Source of the DNA: an uncultured Hyphomonas sp.
GTDB lineage: Bacteria; Pseudomonadota; Alphaproteobacteria; Caulobacterales; Hyphomonadaceae
Assembly: GCF_963678195.1 (NCBI RefSeq)
Contig: NZ_OY782759.1
Location: 3,038,001-3,102,000 of the forward strand
Reading direction: 5' to 3'
Length of the DNA stretch: 64,000 nt
Numbering within the stretch: position 1 is the first letter of the stretch; every line of letters starts with the position of its first letter. A program made the position numbers and the translations under genes. The notes under the pieces are model-generated. The model made no database searches. It had not been told where the DNA came from and saw nothing but the letters and a program-made list of their open reading frames with translations. Below, in pieces: positions 54,174-62,904 of the stretch.

Positions 54174-54608
54174 TCAGGCAGCCCGGGTGTCGCTGTCGTC
54201 TGCCTTTGTATCGCCGTCGAGGTCAGAGCCGATCAGGTCCCCCAGATGGCCGAAGCCGGTGAGGCCGTGGACCTCTTCCATATGCGAGGAAATGGCCGGC
54301 AGGAGCGCGCCGATGTCCTTGTGGTCGAGCCCGATGCCGTGAAGTGCGGTGATCATCTCGCTTGCGACACGGCGCTTGCCGCCGGGTGTCTGCTCGATCA
54401 TGCGGGCGATTTCACCAACCGGGGCGCCGAGTTCGCTGCCCGTTCGCGCCGACAGGGCGCGTGCGCCGGGAAGCGTCTTGAACATCGCGTCCGCGAAGGG
54501 GGAAGCCTGGCGCTCGGCGGCATTGAGCACGATACCGAGGGCCTGCTTTGCGATAGGGTCCGCAAGGCCGTTGGTTTTAGCGATGTGCGCCGTAAGATCA
54601 TTCATCAT
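54174..54608 (-). CDS. Helical hypothetical protein, DUF2267/DUF2780-like
   Basis: A 144-residue soluble protein, all helical by inspection. AGGAG lies 11 bases before ATG 54608; a GTG four codons earlier overlaps the Shine-Dalgarno, so 54608 is preferred. MNDLTAHIAKTNGLADPIAKQALGIVLNAA followed by FKTLPGARALSAR is the pattern of small repeat-helix families such as DUF2267 and DUF2780, seen in parts; the C-terminus ends in an acidic tail. Function is unknown. It diverges from the oxidoreductase gene. Confidence 0.5.
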   Translation of the reverse strand: MMNDLTAHIAKTNGLADPIAKQALGIVLNAAERQASPFADAMFKTLPGARALSARTGSELGAPVGEIARMIEQTPGGKRRVASEMITALHGIGLDHKDIGALLPAISSHMEEVHGLTGFGHLGDLIGSDLDGDTKADDSDTRAA

Positions 54609-54763
54609 TGGCGTAGGCACTCCTAAGATTAACGGCCTTGGGAGGTTCCATTAACCCGCGACAGCCTTTCTGTTTGGTTACCGGATCGATGAAAACCTGA
54701 AGATTGCCGCAGGGATCTGTTAAGAATATCCCGAGCAGAGCCAGGACAAGGAAGAGACAAGGC

Positions 54764-55759
54764 ATGATCCGGATCGGCATTCTCGGCGCGGCAAAGATTG
54801 CGCCCAAGGCCATCATCGAACCGGCCCGGCGGCGGACGGACTGCCGCGTGGTTGCCGTCGCTGCGCGCGATCCCGGCCGCGCCGCCGCCTATGCAGAAGA
54901 TCATGGCATCCAGCATGTCGCGGACAGCTATGACGCCCTGATCGCGCGTGACGATATAGATCTGATCTACAACGCCCTGCCCCCGAACCGGCATGCCGAC
55001 CTCAGCATCGCGGCGCTGAAAGCCAGCAAGGCCGTGCTGTGCGAGAAGCCTTTCGCCATGAATGCCGACGAAGCGGCCCTGATGCAGACAGCCGCCATCG
55101 AAGCCGACAGGCCGCTGGTTGAAGCCTTTCATTACCGGTTCCATCCCGCTTTCCTCCACGTCCTCGGCCATGTGCGCAGCGGGCATGTTGGAAAGATCGT
55201 GTCGATGGAAGCCGCTTTCTCGGTGCCCATCCCCTACCGGCCGGGTGAGCTGCGTCACACGCTGGAGACGGGTGGTGGCGCGCTGATGGATCTCGGCACC
55301 TACTGCATCCACATGGTACGGACGATGGCCGGCAGCGAACCGTCCGTCGCGTCCGCCGAATGCCATTGCGACCGGCCGGGCGTCGACATCTCCACGCATG
55401 CCCGTCTGGTGTTTCCGGGCGATGTGACCGCCTCGATCATGACCTCCATGTCAGAAACCGTCTCACGGCGGATTCAGCTCCATGTCGAAGGCACGAGCGG
55501 ATCCCTCACCTTTAACAATCCGATCCACCCCTATCTGGGACACAGAATCATTCTCCAGCAGCGCGGCCAACCGGACCGGACAGAAACGATTCCCGGCGAC
55601 AGCACCTATGATTACCAGCTGGCGCACATGATCGACGTGCTGGCCGGACGGGAAGAACCGCTGACCGGCGGCGCCGATGCTGTCTCAAATATGCGCGTGA
55701 TTGATGCAATTTATCGCAGCGCAGGACTGCAGCCGAGGGGCGCCCAAAAAGCCCCTTGA
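54764..55759 (+). CDS. Gfo/Idh/MocA-family oxidoreductase
   Basis: A 331-residue NAD(P)-dependent dehydrogenase. The start at 54764 follows AAGGAAGAGACAAGGC. The Rossmann motif is IRIGILGAAKIAPKAI, the family motif CEKPFAMNADEA is seen at about residue 92, and the catalytic-domain residues FHYRFHPAFLHV and GGGALMDLGTYCIHMVR are intact. Members oxidise or reduce sugars, inositols or dihydrodiols. The similarity to trans-1,2-dihydrobenzene-1,2-diol dehydrogenase types is possible but not certain. It precedes tryptophanase in the same orientation. Confidence 0.85.
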   Translation: MIRIGILGAAKIAPKAIIEPARRRTDCRVVAVAARDPGRAAAYAEDHGIQHVADSYDALIARDDIDLIYNALPPNRHADLSIAALKASKAVLCEKPFAMNADEAALMQTAAIEADRPLVEAFHYRFHPAFLHVLGHVRSGHVGKIVSMEAAFSVPIPYRPGELRHTLETGGGALMDLGTYCIHMVRTMAGSEPSVASAECHCDRPGVDISTHARLVFPGDVTASIMTSMSETVSRRIQLHVEGTSGSLTFNNPIHPYLGHRIILQQRGQPDRTETIPGDSTYDYQLAHMIDVLAGREEPLTGGADAVSNMRVIDAIYRSAGLQPRGAQKAP

Positions 55760-55912
55760 ATCCCACCACACGCTCGGATACGAATTCTGCATTGCAACAG
55801 GCGCTGAGCGCGGTCGCGTCACCAAGGCGAGGCAACCGCGGCGCAGGATAAGTCCTGTGTGCGACGCCTTACGGCACCTCCAGGACTTTTAACGAGCCCG
55901 GAGTGAGCCAAA

Positions 55913-57277
55913 ATGAAAACCATCATCGAACCTTTCCGCATCAAATCGGTCGAGCCGATCCGCATGACCACGCGAGAAGAACGCGCCGAGATGCTGAAGG
56001 CAGCGAAGTACAATCTCTTCAAACTGCATTCGGACGATGTGATTATCGACCTGCTGACTGACAGCGGCACCTCCGCCATGAGTGCGGCGCAATGGGGCGC
56101 GGTCATGACAGGCGACGAGAGCTATGCCGGAGCGCCCAGCTTCTACCGTTTCGAAGCCGCTGTCCGCAATCTGATGGATTTCGAGCACATCATTCCGACG
56201 CACCAGGGACGGGCGGCCGAGCACCTGCTGTTCAACCTGATCGCCAAGCCCGGTCACATCATCCCGTCGAACACGCATTTCGACACGACCCGGGGCAATA
56301 TCGAGGCTGCGGGCGCCGAAGCGGTGGACCTGCCGGTTGCGGAAGGCAAAGTCCCTTCCCTCGATCATCCGTTCAAAGGCAATATGGACCTCGACGCGCT
56401 GGAGGCCCTGCTCCGCGAGAAGCGAGACTCAGTTCCGGCCGTGATGATGACCATCACCAACAATGCCGGCGGCGGCCAGCCGGCAAGCCTGGAGAACATC
56501 CGCGCCGCCGCCCAGATTGCCCAGCACTATCGCAAGCCCTTCTTCATCGATGGCTGCCGCTTCGCCGAGAATGCCTGGTTCATCAAACTACGCGAGCCCG
56601 GCCAGCAGGACCGCAGCATCAAAGCCATCATCCACGACATATTCGAAGTTGCCGACGGGATGACGATGAGCGCCAAGAAAGATGCCTTCGCCAATATCGG
56701 CGGCTGGCTGGCCCTGCGCGACGATGCGCTCGCCGAGCGCGCCCGCACCCTTCTGATCCAGACTGAGGGCTTCCCGACTTATGGCGGCCTCGCCGGGCGG
56801 GACCTTGATGCCATCGCACAGGGTCTCTCGGAGATCATCGACGAGGACTACCTGCGTTACCGGGTGCGGACGAATGCCTATATCGCCGAGCGGCTGGATG
56901 CGATGGGTGTGCCGGTGGTGAAGCCGGCCGGTGGCCATGCCGTGTTCGTGGATGCGCGCGCTTTCCTGTCTCACATCCCGCCACTGGAATATCCGGGCCA
57001 GGCGCTGGCCTGTGCGCTTTACGAGATGGGCGGTATCCGCGGCTGTGAGATCGGCACGGTGATGTTCGGCCGCAAGCCAGACGGCAGCGAGGAGCCTGCC
57101 CGGATGGACCTTGTCCGCCTCGCCATGCCGCGCCGCGTCTACACCCAGTCGCATGCAGACTATATCGTCGAGGTCTTCGAGGAACTCGCTGCCTCGAAAG
57201 ACCAGCTGCGCGGCATGAAAATCGTGAAAGAGCCGCCGATGATGCGGCACTTCACGTCAGAGTTCGAGCCGCTCTAG
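55913..57277 (+). CDS. tnaA: Tryptophanase (tryptophan indole-lyase)
   Basis: A 454-residue PLP enzyme cleaving L-tryptophan to indole, pyruvate and ammonia. Shown by HIIPTHQGRAAEHLL, the GGGQPASLENI loop, FIDGCRFAENAWFIK and the PLP lysine in MTMSAKKDAF (K256, family K270). Asp124 in THFDTTRGN is the tryptophanase-type residue (E. coli D137); tyrosine phenol-lyase has Thr there, and the TPL arginine near GCEIGTVMFGR is missing, so tyrosine lysis is unlikely. There is no tnaC leader or tnaB permease beside it. Its TAG stop overlaps the opposing gene's stop in a shared CTAG. Confidence 0.93.
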   Translation: MKTIIEPFRIKSVEPIRMTTREERAEMLKAAKYNLFKLHSDDVIIDLLTDSGTSAMSAAQWGAVMTGDESYAGAPSFYRFEAAVRNLMDFEHIIPTHQGRAAEHLLFNLIAKPGHIIPSNTHFDTTRGNIEAAGAEAVDLPVAEGKVPSLDHPFKGNMDLDALEALLREKRDSVPAVMMTITNNAGGGQPASLENIRAAAQIAQHYRKPFFIDGCRFAENAWFIKLREPGQQDRSIKAIIHDIFEVADGMTMSAKKDAFANIGGWLALRDDALAERARTLLIQTEGFPTYGGLAGRDLDAIAQGLSEIIDEDYLRYRVRTNAYIAERLDAMGVPVVKPAGGHAVFVDARAFLSHIPPLEYPGQALACALYEMGGIRGCEIGTVMFGRKPDGSEEPARMDLVRLAMPRRVYTQSHADYIVEVFEELAASKDQLRGMKIVKEPPMMRHFTSEFEPL

Positions 57278-59190
57278 GCTGCGTCGCGGGCGCGTTCGAT
57301 CCACTCTTCGACCTCTTCTTCCATGAAGAGGTCGTCGCCGCGGCGCACGCGCTCGCCTTCCGGTGAATTCAGGAATTCCGTTGCCAGAAGGAACAGGGTG
57401 CGCGCAGGCGCCTCGGCCAGTTCCTTGCTGGTGCGGATGCCCGCGCCGACCATGATCTGCACATCGTGCACGCGCAGGCCAGGCACTTCCATCATCAGTT
57501 TCGTCTGGTCCTGCCAGTCGCGGAGGGTTTCGGAGTCGATATAGTGGACGTCCAGCAGGAAAGCGGTCTCTTCGATGTCGCAATCGAGCAATTCGCCGAT
57601 CGTGTAGATGCCGACATCTTCCAGCCGCGCGGCCGTCTTCGGACCGATGGAGGGTGCATCGACAACCGGGTTCTCTCGCGTCAGACCCGAGGTCCGGACA
57701 CGCGGCGCTTCAGCGGGTGCGTCCTCCTCGTCTGAAGCGGTGATTTCTTCCACTTCATCCGCAGACTCCTCGTCCGCCGAGTCGTCATACTCCTCGGCTT
57801 CATCGTCCTCTTCGTCTTCTTCATCGTCTTCGTCGAAGTCCTCGTCGTCTTCATCTTCCTCGTCGAAGTCTTCGTCTTCTTCGTCGTCCTCGTACTCATC
57901 CTCGTCTTCGTCGGACTCGTACGCTTCGTCGTCGTCTTCCTCATCATCGGCGCTGAGGACGATTTCTTCCTCGCCTGCCTCTTCGAGATCAAGACCGGCC
58001 TCTTCGATGGCGGCAAGGTCTGCTTCGTCGAGGATCAGCTCGTCTTCCGCCAAAGTTTCAACTTCGGCCTCTGTCTCTTCTGCTTCCACGGCCTCTTCGA
58101 CCTGAACCTCTTCGGCAGCAATTTCCTCTGCTTCGGATTCGATCGCGGCGACTTCATCGAGGATGATCTCCTCCTCGACGACTTCAGCTTCCGGCTCGGT
58201 CACGATAGCTGGGGTCAGTCCCTTCGGCGGCACATGGGCCGTTCCGATCGGGCGGATCTCCTGCTTGTCGAGTGTCTTCAGCGGCACACGGAGAACCTGC
58301 GCTGCGTGCTTCTTGCGGATGATCTTGTCGTCTTCCGGCAGGTTCCTGATGACTTTGCCGGTCTTCTGGAATTCCTTGTACATCCGTTCGACCTGCGCGC
58401 GGTCGTTCGCGTCGGCGAGTTTCGCCGTGATCCAGCGCAGCGGAATGTCCAGCGTCTCGATATAGCCCTGCAGGGTGATGCCGACCTTCGGCGGGGCAAC
58501 GGCCGCCTCTTCCACCGCCTGGGTTACCAATGCGGCAAAGCCCGCCGTGGCATAGGCCACGAGTTCGGCAATGCCTTCCCGCATCGTGTCATCCAGGCCC
58601 GACGGCGGATGGGACACGCCGCGGTCCAGGTCATAGTGATCGATGAAGGTGTTGTAGTACGTGTTCGACAGGGTCGCCCCTTCGACCACCATGTCGGCGA
58701 CAAAGCCCGGCCCGGCCGGAACGCGGATGTCCGGATAGCCATTGGCTTCGATCAGTTCGTCGATTCTGTCGCGGCTCTTGGCGATGGACCATTCCACGGC
58801 ACGGTGGATGACGCCCTCTTCCTCTGTCTGCCCCGTATGGAAAGGCTGAATCGGATCCGCGTAATAATGGCTCAGGACGCCGAGCGCATAGGCCGCCTTG
58901 CTCCATTTCTTCGCACGGAGGAGCTCGACCGAGCGGGCATACCATTCCATCGCCTTGCCGGGCGCGCCGCCCCACAGGCCTTCATTCACATGGCAGACAT
59001 GGTTCCTGAAGTCCTTGAACTTCGAATCCGGTGCTTTCGCACCTTCCAGCAGGTGCTCATGGTGCACCAGGAAGACCGACTTCCAGGCCTCCCCCTGCTC
59101 CCCGCCAATCAGTGACAGGGAATCCAGCGCGATATAGTGATGAGTAGAACGGCAACGATGTGCACGAACGACGCGCTCGAGCAAAGACAT
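57274..59190 (-). CDS. Zinc-dependent phospholipase C-like domain fused to an acidic linker and DUF4332
   Basis: A 638-residue protein. Residues 1-300 look like the zinc phospholipase C/S1-P1 nuclease fold: candidate metal ligands H17/H18, H43, H64, H108-x3-D112 and H118 (in HYYADPIQPFH), and H129-x3-E133, the same spacing type as in the Bacillus enzyme. Residues about 330-495 are extremely Asp/Glu-rich. Residues about 509-638 are a DUF4332-type tandem HhH domain (VDAPSIGPKTAARLEDVGIY; LRVHDVQIMVGAGIRTSKEL). No signal peptide is seen, so it is probably cytoplasmic, unusual for this phospholipase type. It converges on tnaA with overlapping stops. Function is unknown. Confidence 0.75.
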   Translation of the reverse strand: MSLLERVVRAHRCRSTHHYIALDSLSLIGGEQGEAWKSVFLVHHEHLLEGAKAPDSKFKDFRNHVCHVNEGLWGGAPGKAMEWYARSVELLRAKKWSKAAYALGVLSHYYADPIQPFHTGQTEEEGVIHRAVEWSIAKSRDRIDELIEANGYPDIRVPAGPGFVADMVVEGATLSNTYYNTFIDHYDLDRGVSHPPSGLDDTMREGIAELVAYATAGFAALVTQAVEEAAVAPPKVGITLQGYIETLDIPLRWITAKLADANDRAQVERMYKEFQKTGKVIRNLPEDDKIIRKKHAAQVLRVPLKTLDKQEIRPIGTAHVPPKGLTPAIVTEPEAEVVEEEIILDEVAAIESEAEEIAAEEVQVEEAVEAEETEAEVETLAEDELILDEADLAAIEEAGLDLEEAGEEEIVLSADDEEDDDEAYESDEDEDEYEDDEEDEDFDEEDEDDEDFDEDDEEDEEDDEAEEYDDSADEESADEVEEITASDEEDAPAEAPRVRTSGLTRENPVVDAPSIGPKTAARLEDVGIYTIGELLDCDIEETAFLLDVHYIDSETLRDWQDQTKLMMEVPGLRVHDVQIMVGAGIRTSKELAEAPARTLFLLATEFLNSPEGERVRRGDDLFMEEEVEEWIERARDAA

Positions 59191-59295
59191 GGGCGAGACT
59201 CCTCAGCCTGGCAGATTGTCAGACCGAGGAGTGGGTTAACTTGGTTACCCGGTTGTTAACCCTTCGCCCCTTGCGCGAAGATTTTTTTCTGCAGG

Positions 59296-60606
59296 TCAGC
59301 GCACGGCGAAGTCGAACGGCTCGTTGCGGTTCTTGCCCTTGTTGGGGCCCATGAAGCCGAACAGGTGGCCGGCCACCTTGCGCATCTGGATCTCTTCAGA
59401 GCCTTCGGTGATGCGGTAACGGCGGTGGTGGCGATAAATGTGCTCGAACGGCTTGTGGCGGGAATAGCCGATGCCGCCATGCACCTGCATGGCCCGGTCG
59501 GCCGCGTCGCAGCACAGCCGGTTGGCCTTGTAGTTACACATCGACACCTTGTCGGAGAGCTTGATGGCCACCTCCGGCTTGGACATCTTGTCGATTTCCC
59601 ATGCCGTCTTGAAGATGAAGAGGCGCAGCATTTCAGCCTCCGTCGCCTGCTCGACCAGCGGGAACTGGATCGCCTGGTTCACTGACAGCGGCTTGCCAAA
59701 GGGGCGGCGCTCATTGGCGTAGTTCACCGCTTCGGTGATGCAGTACATCGCCGCGCCGACGGAGCTGGCCGCCTGGCGGATGCGGTTCTCGTGGACGAAG
59801 TGCTGAGCGAGCGCGAGCCCCCCTTCCGGCGGGCCGAACACGGCGTCTTCCGGCACCCAGACATCCTTGATGGTCAGGCGCGGATGGTCCGTCGGCATGT
59901 TGAAGGTCCACATGTATTCTTCGATGATCACACCGGGGTCACGCGCCGGAATGATCAGGCAGGTAATGCCCTTCGCGTCGCCGTCTTCGCCGGACGTGCG
60001 GCAGAACAGCATGATGTGGGTCGCGACATGCATGCCGGTGATCCACATCTTCTCGCCATTGATCAGCCAGCCATCCTTGCCGTCTTTCTTGTGGCGCACG
60101 GCGCGGGTTTCCATATGCGTCGCATCGGAGCCGTGATGCGGCTCGGTCAGGCCGAAGCAGGCCAGGAACTTGCCCTCAAGCGCGGCCGTGGCGAGGTGTT
60201 TCTGGTCTGGCCGGGCAAAGTCCCGCAGCATCAGGATCTGCGGGAAGTTGCCGACGATGGAGTGTTCGTTCTGCAGATCATTGTGCAGGCCGAGGCCCTT
60301 GCGGGCGAGATGCTCGCGGATAACGGCCATGCCGAGATTGGTGCCGTCCTGGCCGCCAAACTCCCTGGGCAGTGCATAGCGCAGATGGCCAGCCGCATCG
60401 GCGCGGCGCTTGGCCTCCTTCAGCAGCGCCTCCCATTCCGGGCGCGGCAGACCGCCATTCTCGAAATCGGTGCGCGCCCATTCGCGGCGGTGGTCGAAGA
60501 AACGGATATTGTCGTCCTGCTCTTCGAGCGGCTTGATTTCATCTTCAATGAACTTGTCGAGCACCACCAGATAGTCGGCTATTTCCTGGGGAATATTGAA
60601 GTCCAT
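59296..60606 (-). CDS. Acyl-CoA dehydrogenase family protein
   Basis: A 436-residue flavoenzyme, slightly longer than typical 380-400-residue members and similar in layout to ACAD10/11-like types. CFGLTEPHHGSDATHMETRA and WLINGEKMWITGMHVATH are the FAD and substrate-binding signatures; RRPFGKPLSVNQAIQFPLVE and QVHGGIGYSRHKPFEHIYRHHR are the C-terminal ones. It converts acyl-CoA to the 2-enoyl form with FAD. The substrate length is not shown. It is a single gene, divergent from the UrcA-type genes. Confidence 0.93.
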   Translation of the reverse strand: MDFNIPQEIADYLVVLDKFIEDEIKPLEEQDDNIRFFDHRREWARTDFENGGLPRPEWEALLKEAKRRADAAGHLRYALPREFGGQDGTNLGMAVIREHLARKGLGLHNDLQNEHSIVGNFPQILMLRDFARPDQKHLATAALEGKFLACFGLTEPHHGSDATHMETRAVRHKKDGKDGWLINGEKMWITGMHVATHIMLFCRTSGEDGDAKGITCLIIPARDPGVIIEEYMWTFNMPTDHPRLTIKDVWVPEDAVFGPPEGGLALAQHFVHENRIRQAASSVGAAMYCITEAVNYANERRPFGKPLSVNQAIQFPLVEQATEAEMLRLFIFKTAWEIDKMSKPEVAIKLSDKVSMCNYKANRLCCDAADRAMQVHGGIGYSRHKPFEHIYRHHRRYRITEGSEEIQMRKVAGHLFGFMGPNKGKNRNEPFDFAVR

Positions 60607-60742
60607 GTCGCGTCTCCTCCTGACCTTTGTCTCGTTTCTTAAAATCTCTTGGCCACGAGCATATCGAGGCAGGGACGCACGGCAATTTGTGCCGCGGGGG
60701 CAAGCGGCGAACTAAATTGAGGCATTAGAAAAATTGTAATCA

Positions 60743-60778
60743 CTGAACAATTGACATTTTGTTCAACAATCATATTCT
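60743..60778 (+). promoter_or_regulatory. Promoter with overlapping dyad, upstream of the first small secreted protein
   Basis: TTGACA (60751-60756) and TATTCT (60773-60778) are separated by 16 bases. A perfect 7-bp inverted repeat TGAACAA (60744-60750) / TTGTTCA (60759-60765) flanks the -35 box, an operator-like arrangement. The sequence CTGAACA(A)TTGAC at 60743-60755 recurs upstream of the next gene. Confidence 0.6.
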
Positions 60779-60832
60779 CACTCATGTGACTTCACCGGGT
60801 CACAGCCATCCAACGCAAAAAGGTTTCCTCCC

Positions 60833-61183
60833 ATGACCTCCCGCATCCTCTCTCTGACCGCCACCGCAACCCTTGCCGCCGCCGCCCTGTTCGCAGCCCC
60901 CGCCTCGGCTGAAGTCCAGCGTGCTGTGCAGCTGGATCTACAGTATGACACCGCCGTTCTCGGCACAGCTTCCGGCGCCGAAACTGTTCTGGAATCGCTG
61001 CAGGATCAGGCCACCGCCGCCTGCCGCTACACCCGTCCGGTCGTCGGCGCTCCCCGCGTGGACGATGTCTGCGTGTCGGAAATCCTGGCCAAGGCCGTCA
61101 CGCATATTGACGATGCGGACCTGACGCGCCTCTACGCCGCCAGCACCAGCCAGCCGGCCCGCGTCCTGGCATCTCTGAAGTAA
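60833..61183 (+). CDS. UrcA-type small secreted protein
   Basis: A 116-residue protein. A signal peptide (TATLAAAALFAAPASA) ends near residue 27. The mature part shows the UrcA-like plan: LQYDTAVLGTASGAETVLESL, QDQATAACRYT with a cysteine, a second cysteine 18 residues on in DDVCVSEILAKAV, and a helical end. Function in the family is unknown. It is followed 127 bases on by another small secreted protein gene with a related promoter. Confidence 0.65.
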   Translation: MTSRILSLTATATLAAAALFAAPASAEVQRAVQLDLQYDTAVLGTASGAETVLESLQDQATAACRYTRPVVGAPRVDDVCVSEILAKAVTHIDDADLTRLYAASTSQPARVLASLK

Positions 61184-61205
61184 GCACGCCACTTAATAAA
61201 AACCG

Positions 61206-61241
61206 CTGAACACTTGACGAAACTTTCAGCGCTATCTAATT
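61206..61241 (+). promoter_or_regulatory. Promoter with the same motif, upstream of the second small secreted protein
   Basis: CTGAACA(C)TTGAC (61206-61218) repeats 12 of 13 bases of the motif at 60743. TTGACG (61214-61219) and CTAATT (61236-61241) are separated by 16 bases. GCTGAACA (61205-61212) is mirrored by TGTTCAGC (61241-61248) farther on, a wider dyad than at the first site. Confidence 0.55.
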
Positions 61242-61310
61242 GTTCAGCGTCGGGATCGTCCACCGCGCCCCGGCGCTGGATATAATCATAAGCGATAAAG
61301 GCATCCTCCC

Positions 61311-61607
61311 ATGCTCCGTTCCGCAATTCTTGGCGCCGCCTTCCTCGGACTCGCCGCCCCTGCATTCGCCACCACCTTCACCTTCGAGACAGCCAAGCCG
61401 GTCGATGACACACGCGTCACAGTGATCGGGACCGTCTGGACCTGCGACGGCACGGTCTGCAAAGGCGACATGAACCGCAAGAAGGTCACGCTCAGAGACT
61501 GCAAGAAAATTGCGAAAAAAGCGGGCGAAATCACCTCTTTCAAGAACGACAAATACGAGCTCTCGGCAGAAGACATCGAAACCTGCAAGGCTTCGGCCCG
61601 CGACTAA
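61311..61607 (+). CDS. Small secreted cysteine-containing protein (CC_3452-like)
   Basis: A 98-residue protein with signal peptide MLRSAILGAAFLGLAAPAFA. The mature part has WTCDGTVCKGD, then VTLRDCKKIAKKAGEITSF and a closing LSAEDIETCKAS helix, so four cysteines in a W-C-x3-C ... C ... C pattern. This matches my memory of a small exported family of alphaproteobacteria named after Caulobacter CC_3452; I am not certain of the label. Function is unknown. It has its own promoter and terminator. Confidence 0.6.
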   Translation: MLRSAILGAAFLGLAAPAFATTFTFETAKPVDDTRVTVIGTVWTCDGTVCKGDMNRKKVTLRDCKKIAKKAGEITSFKNDKYELSAEDIETCKASARD

Positions 61608-61651
61608 TACAGGCGCGGCATTCCCGCCGACCTCTCCAGAGCCTCTCCTCG

Positions 61652-61689
61652 GGCCGCCTCGGATTCAAAGCCGGGCGGCCGTTTTTTTT
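61652..61689 (+). terminator. Terminator after the second small secreted protein
   Basis: GGCCGCC (61652-61658) pairs with GGCGGCC (61674-61680), followed by G and eight T. It is the strongest intrinsic terminator on the plus strand here. Confidence 0.85.
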
Positions 61690-61749
61690 GCGGTTTGTCC
61701 GCAACGCTCCGCCCGCTGGCACGTTAATGCCTGTAATCGGAGAGGAGAG

Positions 61750-62361
61750 ATGGCCCCAAGCCGGAACAAACCACTGGAAAGCGTGCTCGACACCGCGATC
61801 GAGGATTGCGGCGACGAAAAAGTCACCATCGGCGCCCTGCTCGACATGTTCGGTGACCGGTCTTTCGGGCCGGTCATCGTGCTGCTCGGCCTGCTGGTCA
61901 CCGTCCCGCCGCTGGGAGGTATTCCCGGCCTGCCAATCCTTGTCGGCAGCATCATCCTGCTGTTCAGCCTGCAAATCGTCTTTGGTGCCCGGCACATCTG
62001 GATGCCGCAATTCGTTCAGGAACGGGGGATCGATTGCTCCAAACTGGAAGAGGCCCGCGGCCGGGTGCGACCCTGGCTGCAACGAATCGACCGGATGATC
62101 ACGGAACGCCTGACCTGGGCCACGGGCCGGGTTGCCACTTATGGCGCGGCGCTGTCCGTTTCGCTCCTTTCAATGCTGATGATCCCGCTGGAACTGGTGC
62201 CCTTCGCCGTTGCGGCGCCAGGCACGGCAATCGTCCTTTTTGGTCTGGCGCTCGTCGCACGGGACGGCGCCCTGATGCTGGCCGGGTTTGCGGGCACAGC
62301 CGCCGCCTTCAGTATCGCGGTCTTCCTTGTGCCGTGGAACACGGTTGCCGGCTGGTTCTGA
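61750..62361 (+). CDS. ExoD-family membrane protein
   Basis: A 203-residue inner-membrane protein. AGAGGAGAG directly precedes the ATG at 61750. VTIGALLDMFGDRSFGPVIVLLGLLVTVPP and GGIPGLPILVGSIILLFSLQ are the ExoD family signature, seen in parts; four hydrophobic segments are predicted. ExoD of rhizobia affects exopolysaccharide production and alkaline tolerance by an unknown mechanism. It is alone and converges on the VOC gene. Confidence 0.85.
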   Translation: MAPSRNKPLESVLDTAIEDCGDEKVTIGALLDMFGDRSFGPVIVLLGLLVTVPPLGGIPGLPILVGSIILLFSLQIVFGARHIWMPQFVQERGIDCSKLEEARGRVRPWLQRIDRMITERLTWATGRVATYGAALSVSLLSMLMIPLELVPFAVAAPGTAIVLFGLALVARDGALMLAGFAGTAAAFSIAVFLVPWNTVAGWF

Positions 62362-62367
62362 GCCGTC

Positions 62368-62781
62368 TTACGTTTCCGGCGCGGACTCTTCCGGTGCAGG
62401 TTCGACCGGCTGCCAGAGTTCGAGTTTGCGGCCGTCCGGGTCCATCACCCAGGCAAACTTGCCATAGGATTCGATCATCGGCTCGCCCTCCATCGCCACC
62501 CCTTCCGCCTTCAGACGTTCCAGCATGCCGTCAAAATCATCGACCATCAGGTTGAGCATGAAGTCGGCGTCAGACGGTTTGAAATAGTCGCTGCCTGCCT
62601 TGAACGGCGCCCAGATCGTCCGGGCGCCCTGCGGGAAAAGGGCCGCGGAGTCGGCATGGACAAAACTGCTGCCACCATAATCGTCGATCTCCAGACCCAG
62701 AACGCGCCTGTACCAGTCGCGCGTGGCGTCCACGTCTGCACAGTGGAAGAAGACGCCCCCCAACCCGATCACTTTTGCCAT
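62368..62781 (-). CDS. VOC-superfamily (glyoxalase-type) protein
   Basis: A 137-residue protein. Two beta-alpha-beta-beta-beta modules are visible: GVFFHCADVDATRDWYRRVLGLEID and LMVDDFDGMLERLKAEGVAMEG, then KFAWVMDPDGRKLELWQP, in parts. H13 and the final E (KLELWQP) are in the usual metal positions. Members include glyoxalases and dioxygenases; substrate is unknown. It diverges from the dehalogenase gene. Confidence 0.8.
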   Translation of the reverse strand: MAKVIGLGGVFFHCADVDATRDWYRRVLGLEIDDYGGSSFVHADSAALFPQGARTIWAPFKAGSDYFKPSDADFMLNLMVDDFDGMLERLKAEGVAMEGEPMIESYGKFAWVMDPDGRKLELWQPVEPAPEESAPET

Positions 62782-62904
62782 GCTCGTCGTGCCTTTCAGG
62801 AATCCTGTCGGGACATTCGGCCAATTCCGCGCAATGATCCGTCCCGATACGCTTCCGCCACGCTAACGGCAGGAAGAAGAAAATCATAGATGGAAGGAAA
62901 TTCC

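Noticed and set aside
57608-58105. Serine-rich frame on the plus strand, apparently a poly-Ser repeat protein
   Set aside because: It is the reverse complement of the Asp/Glu-rich tract of the opposing PLC-like gene (GAC/GAG runs read as TC-rich serine codons).
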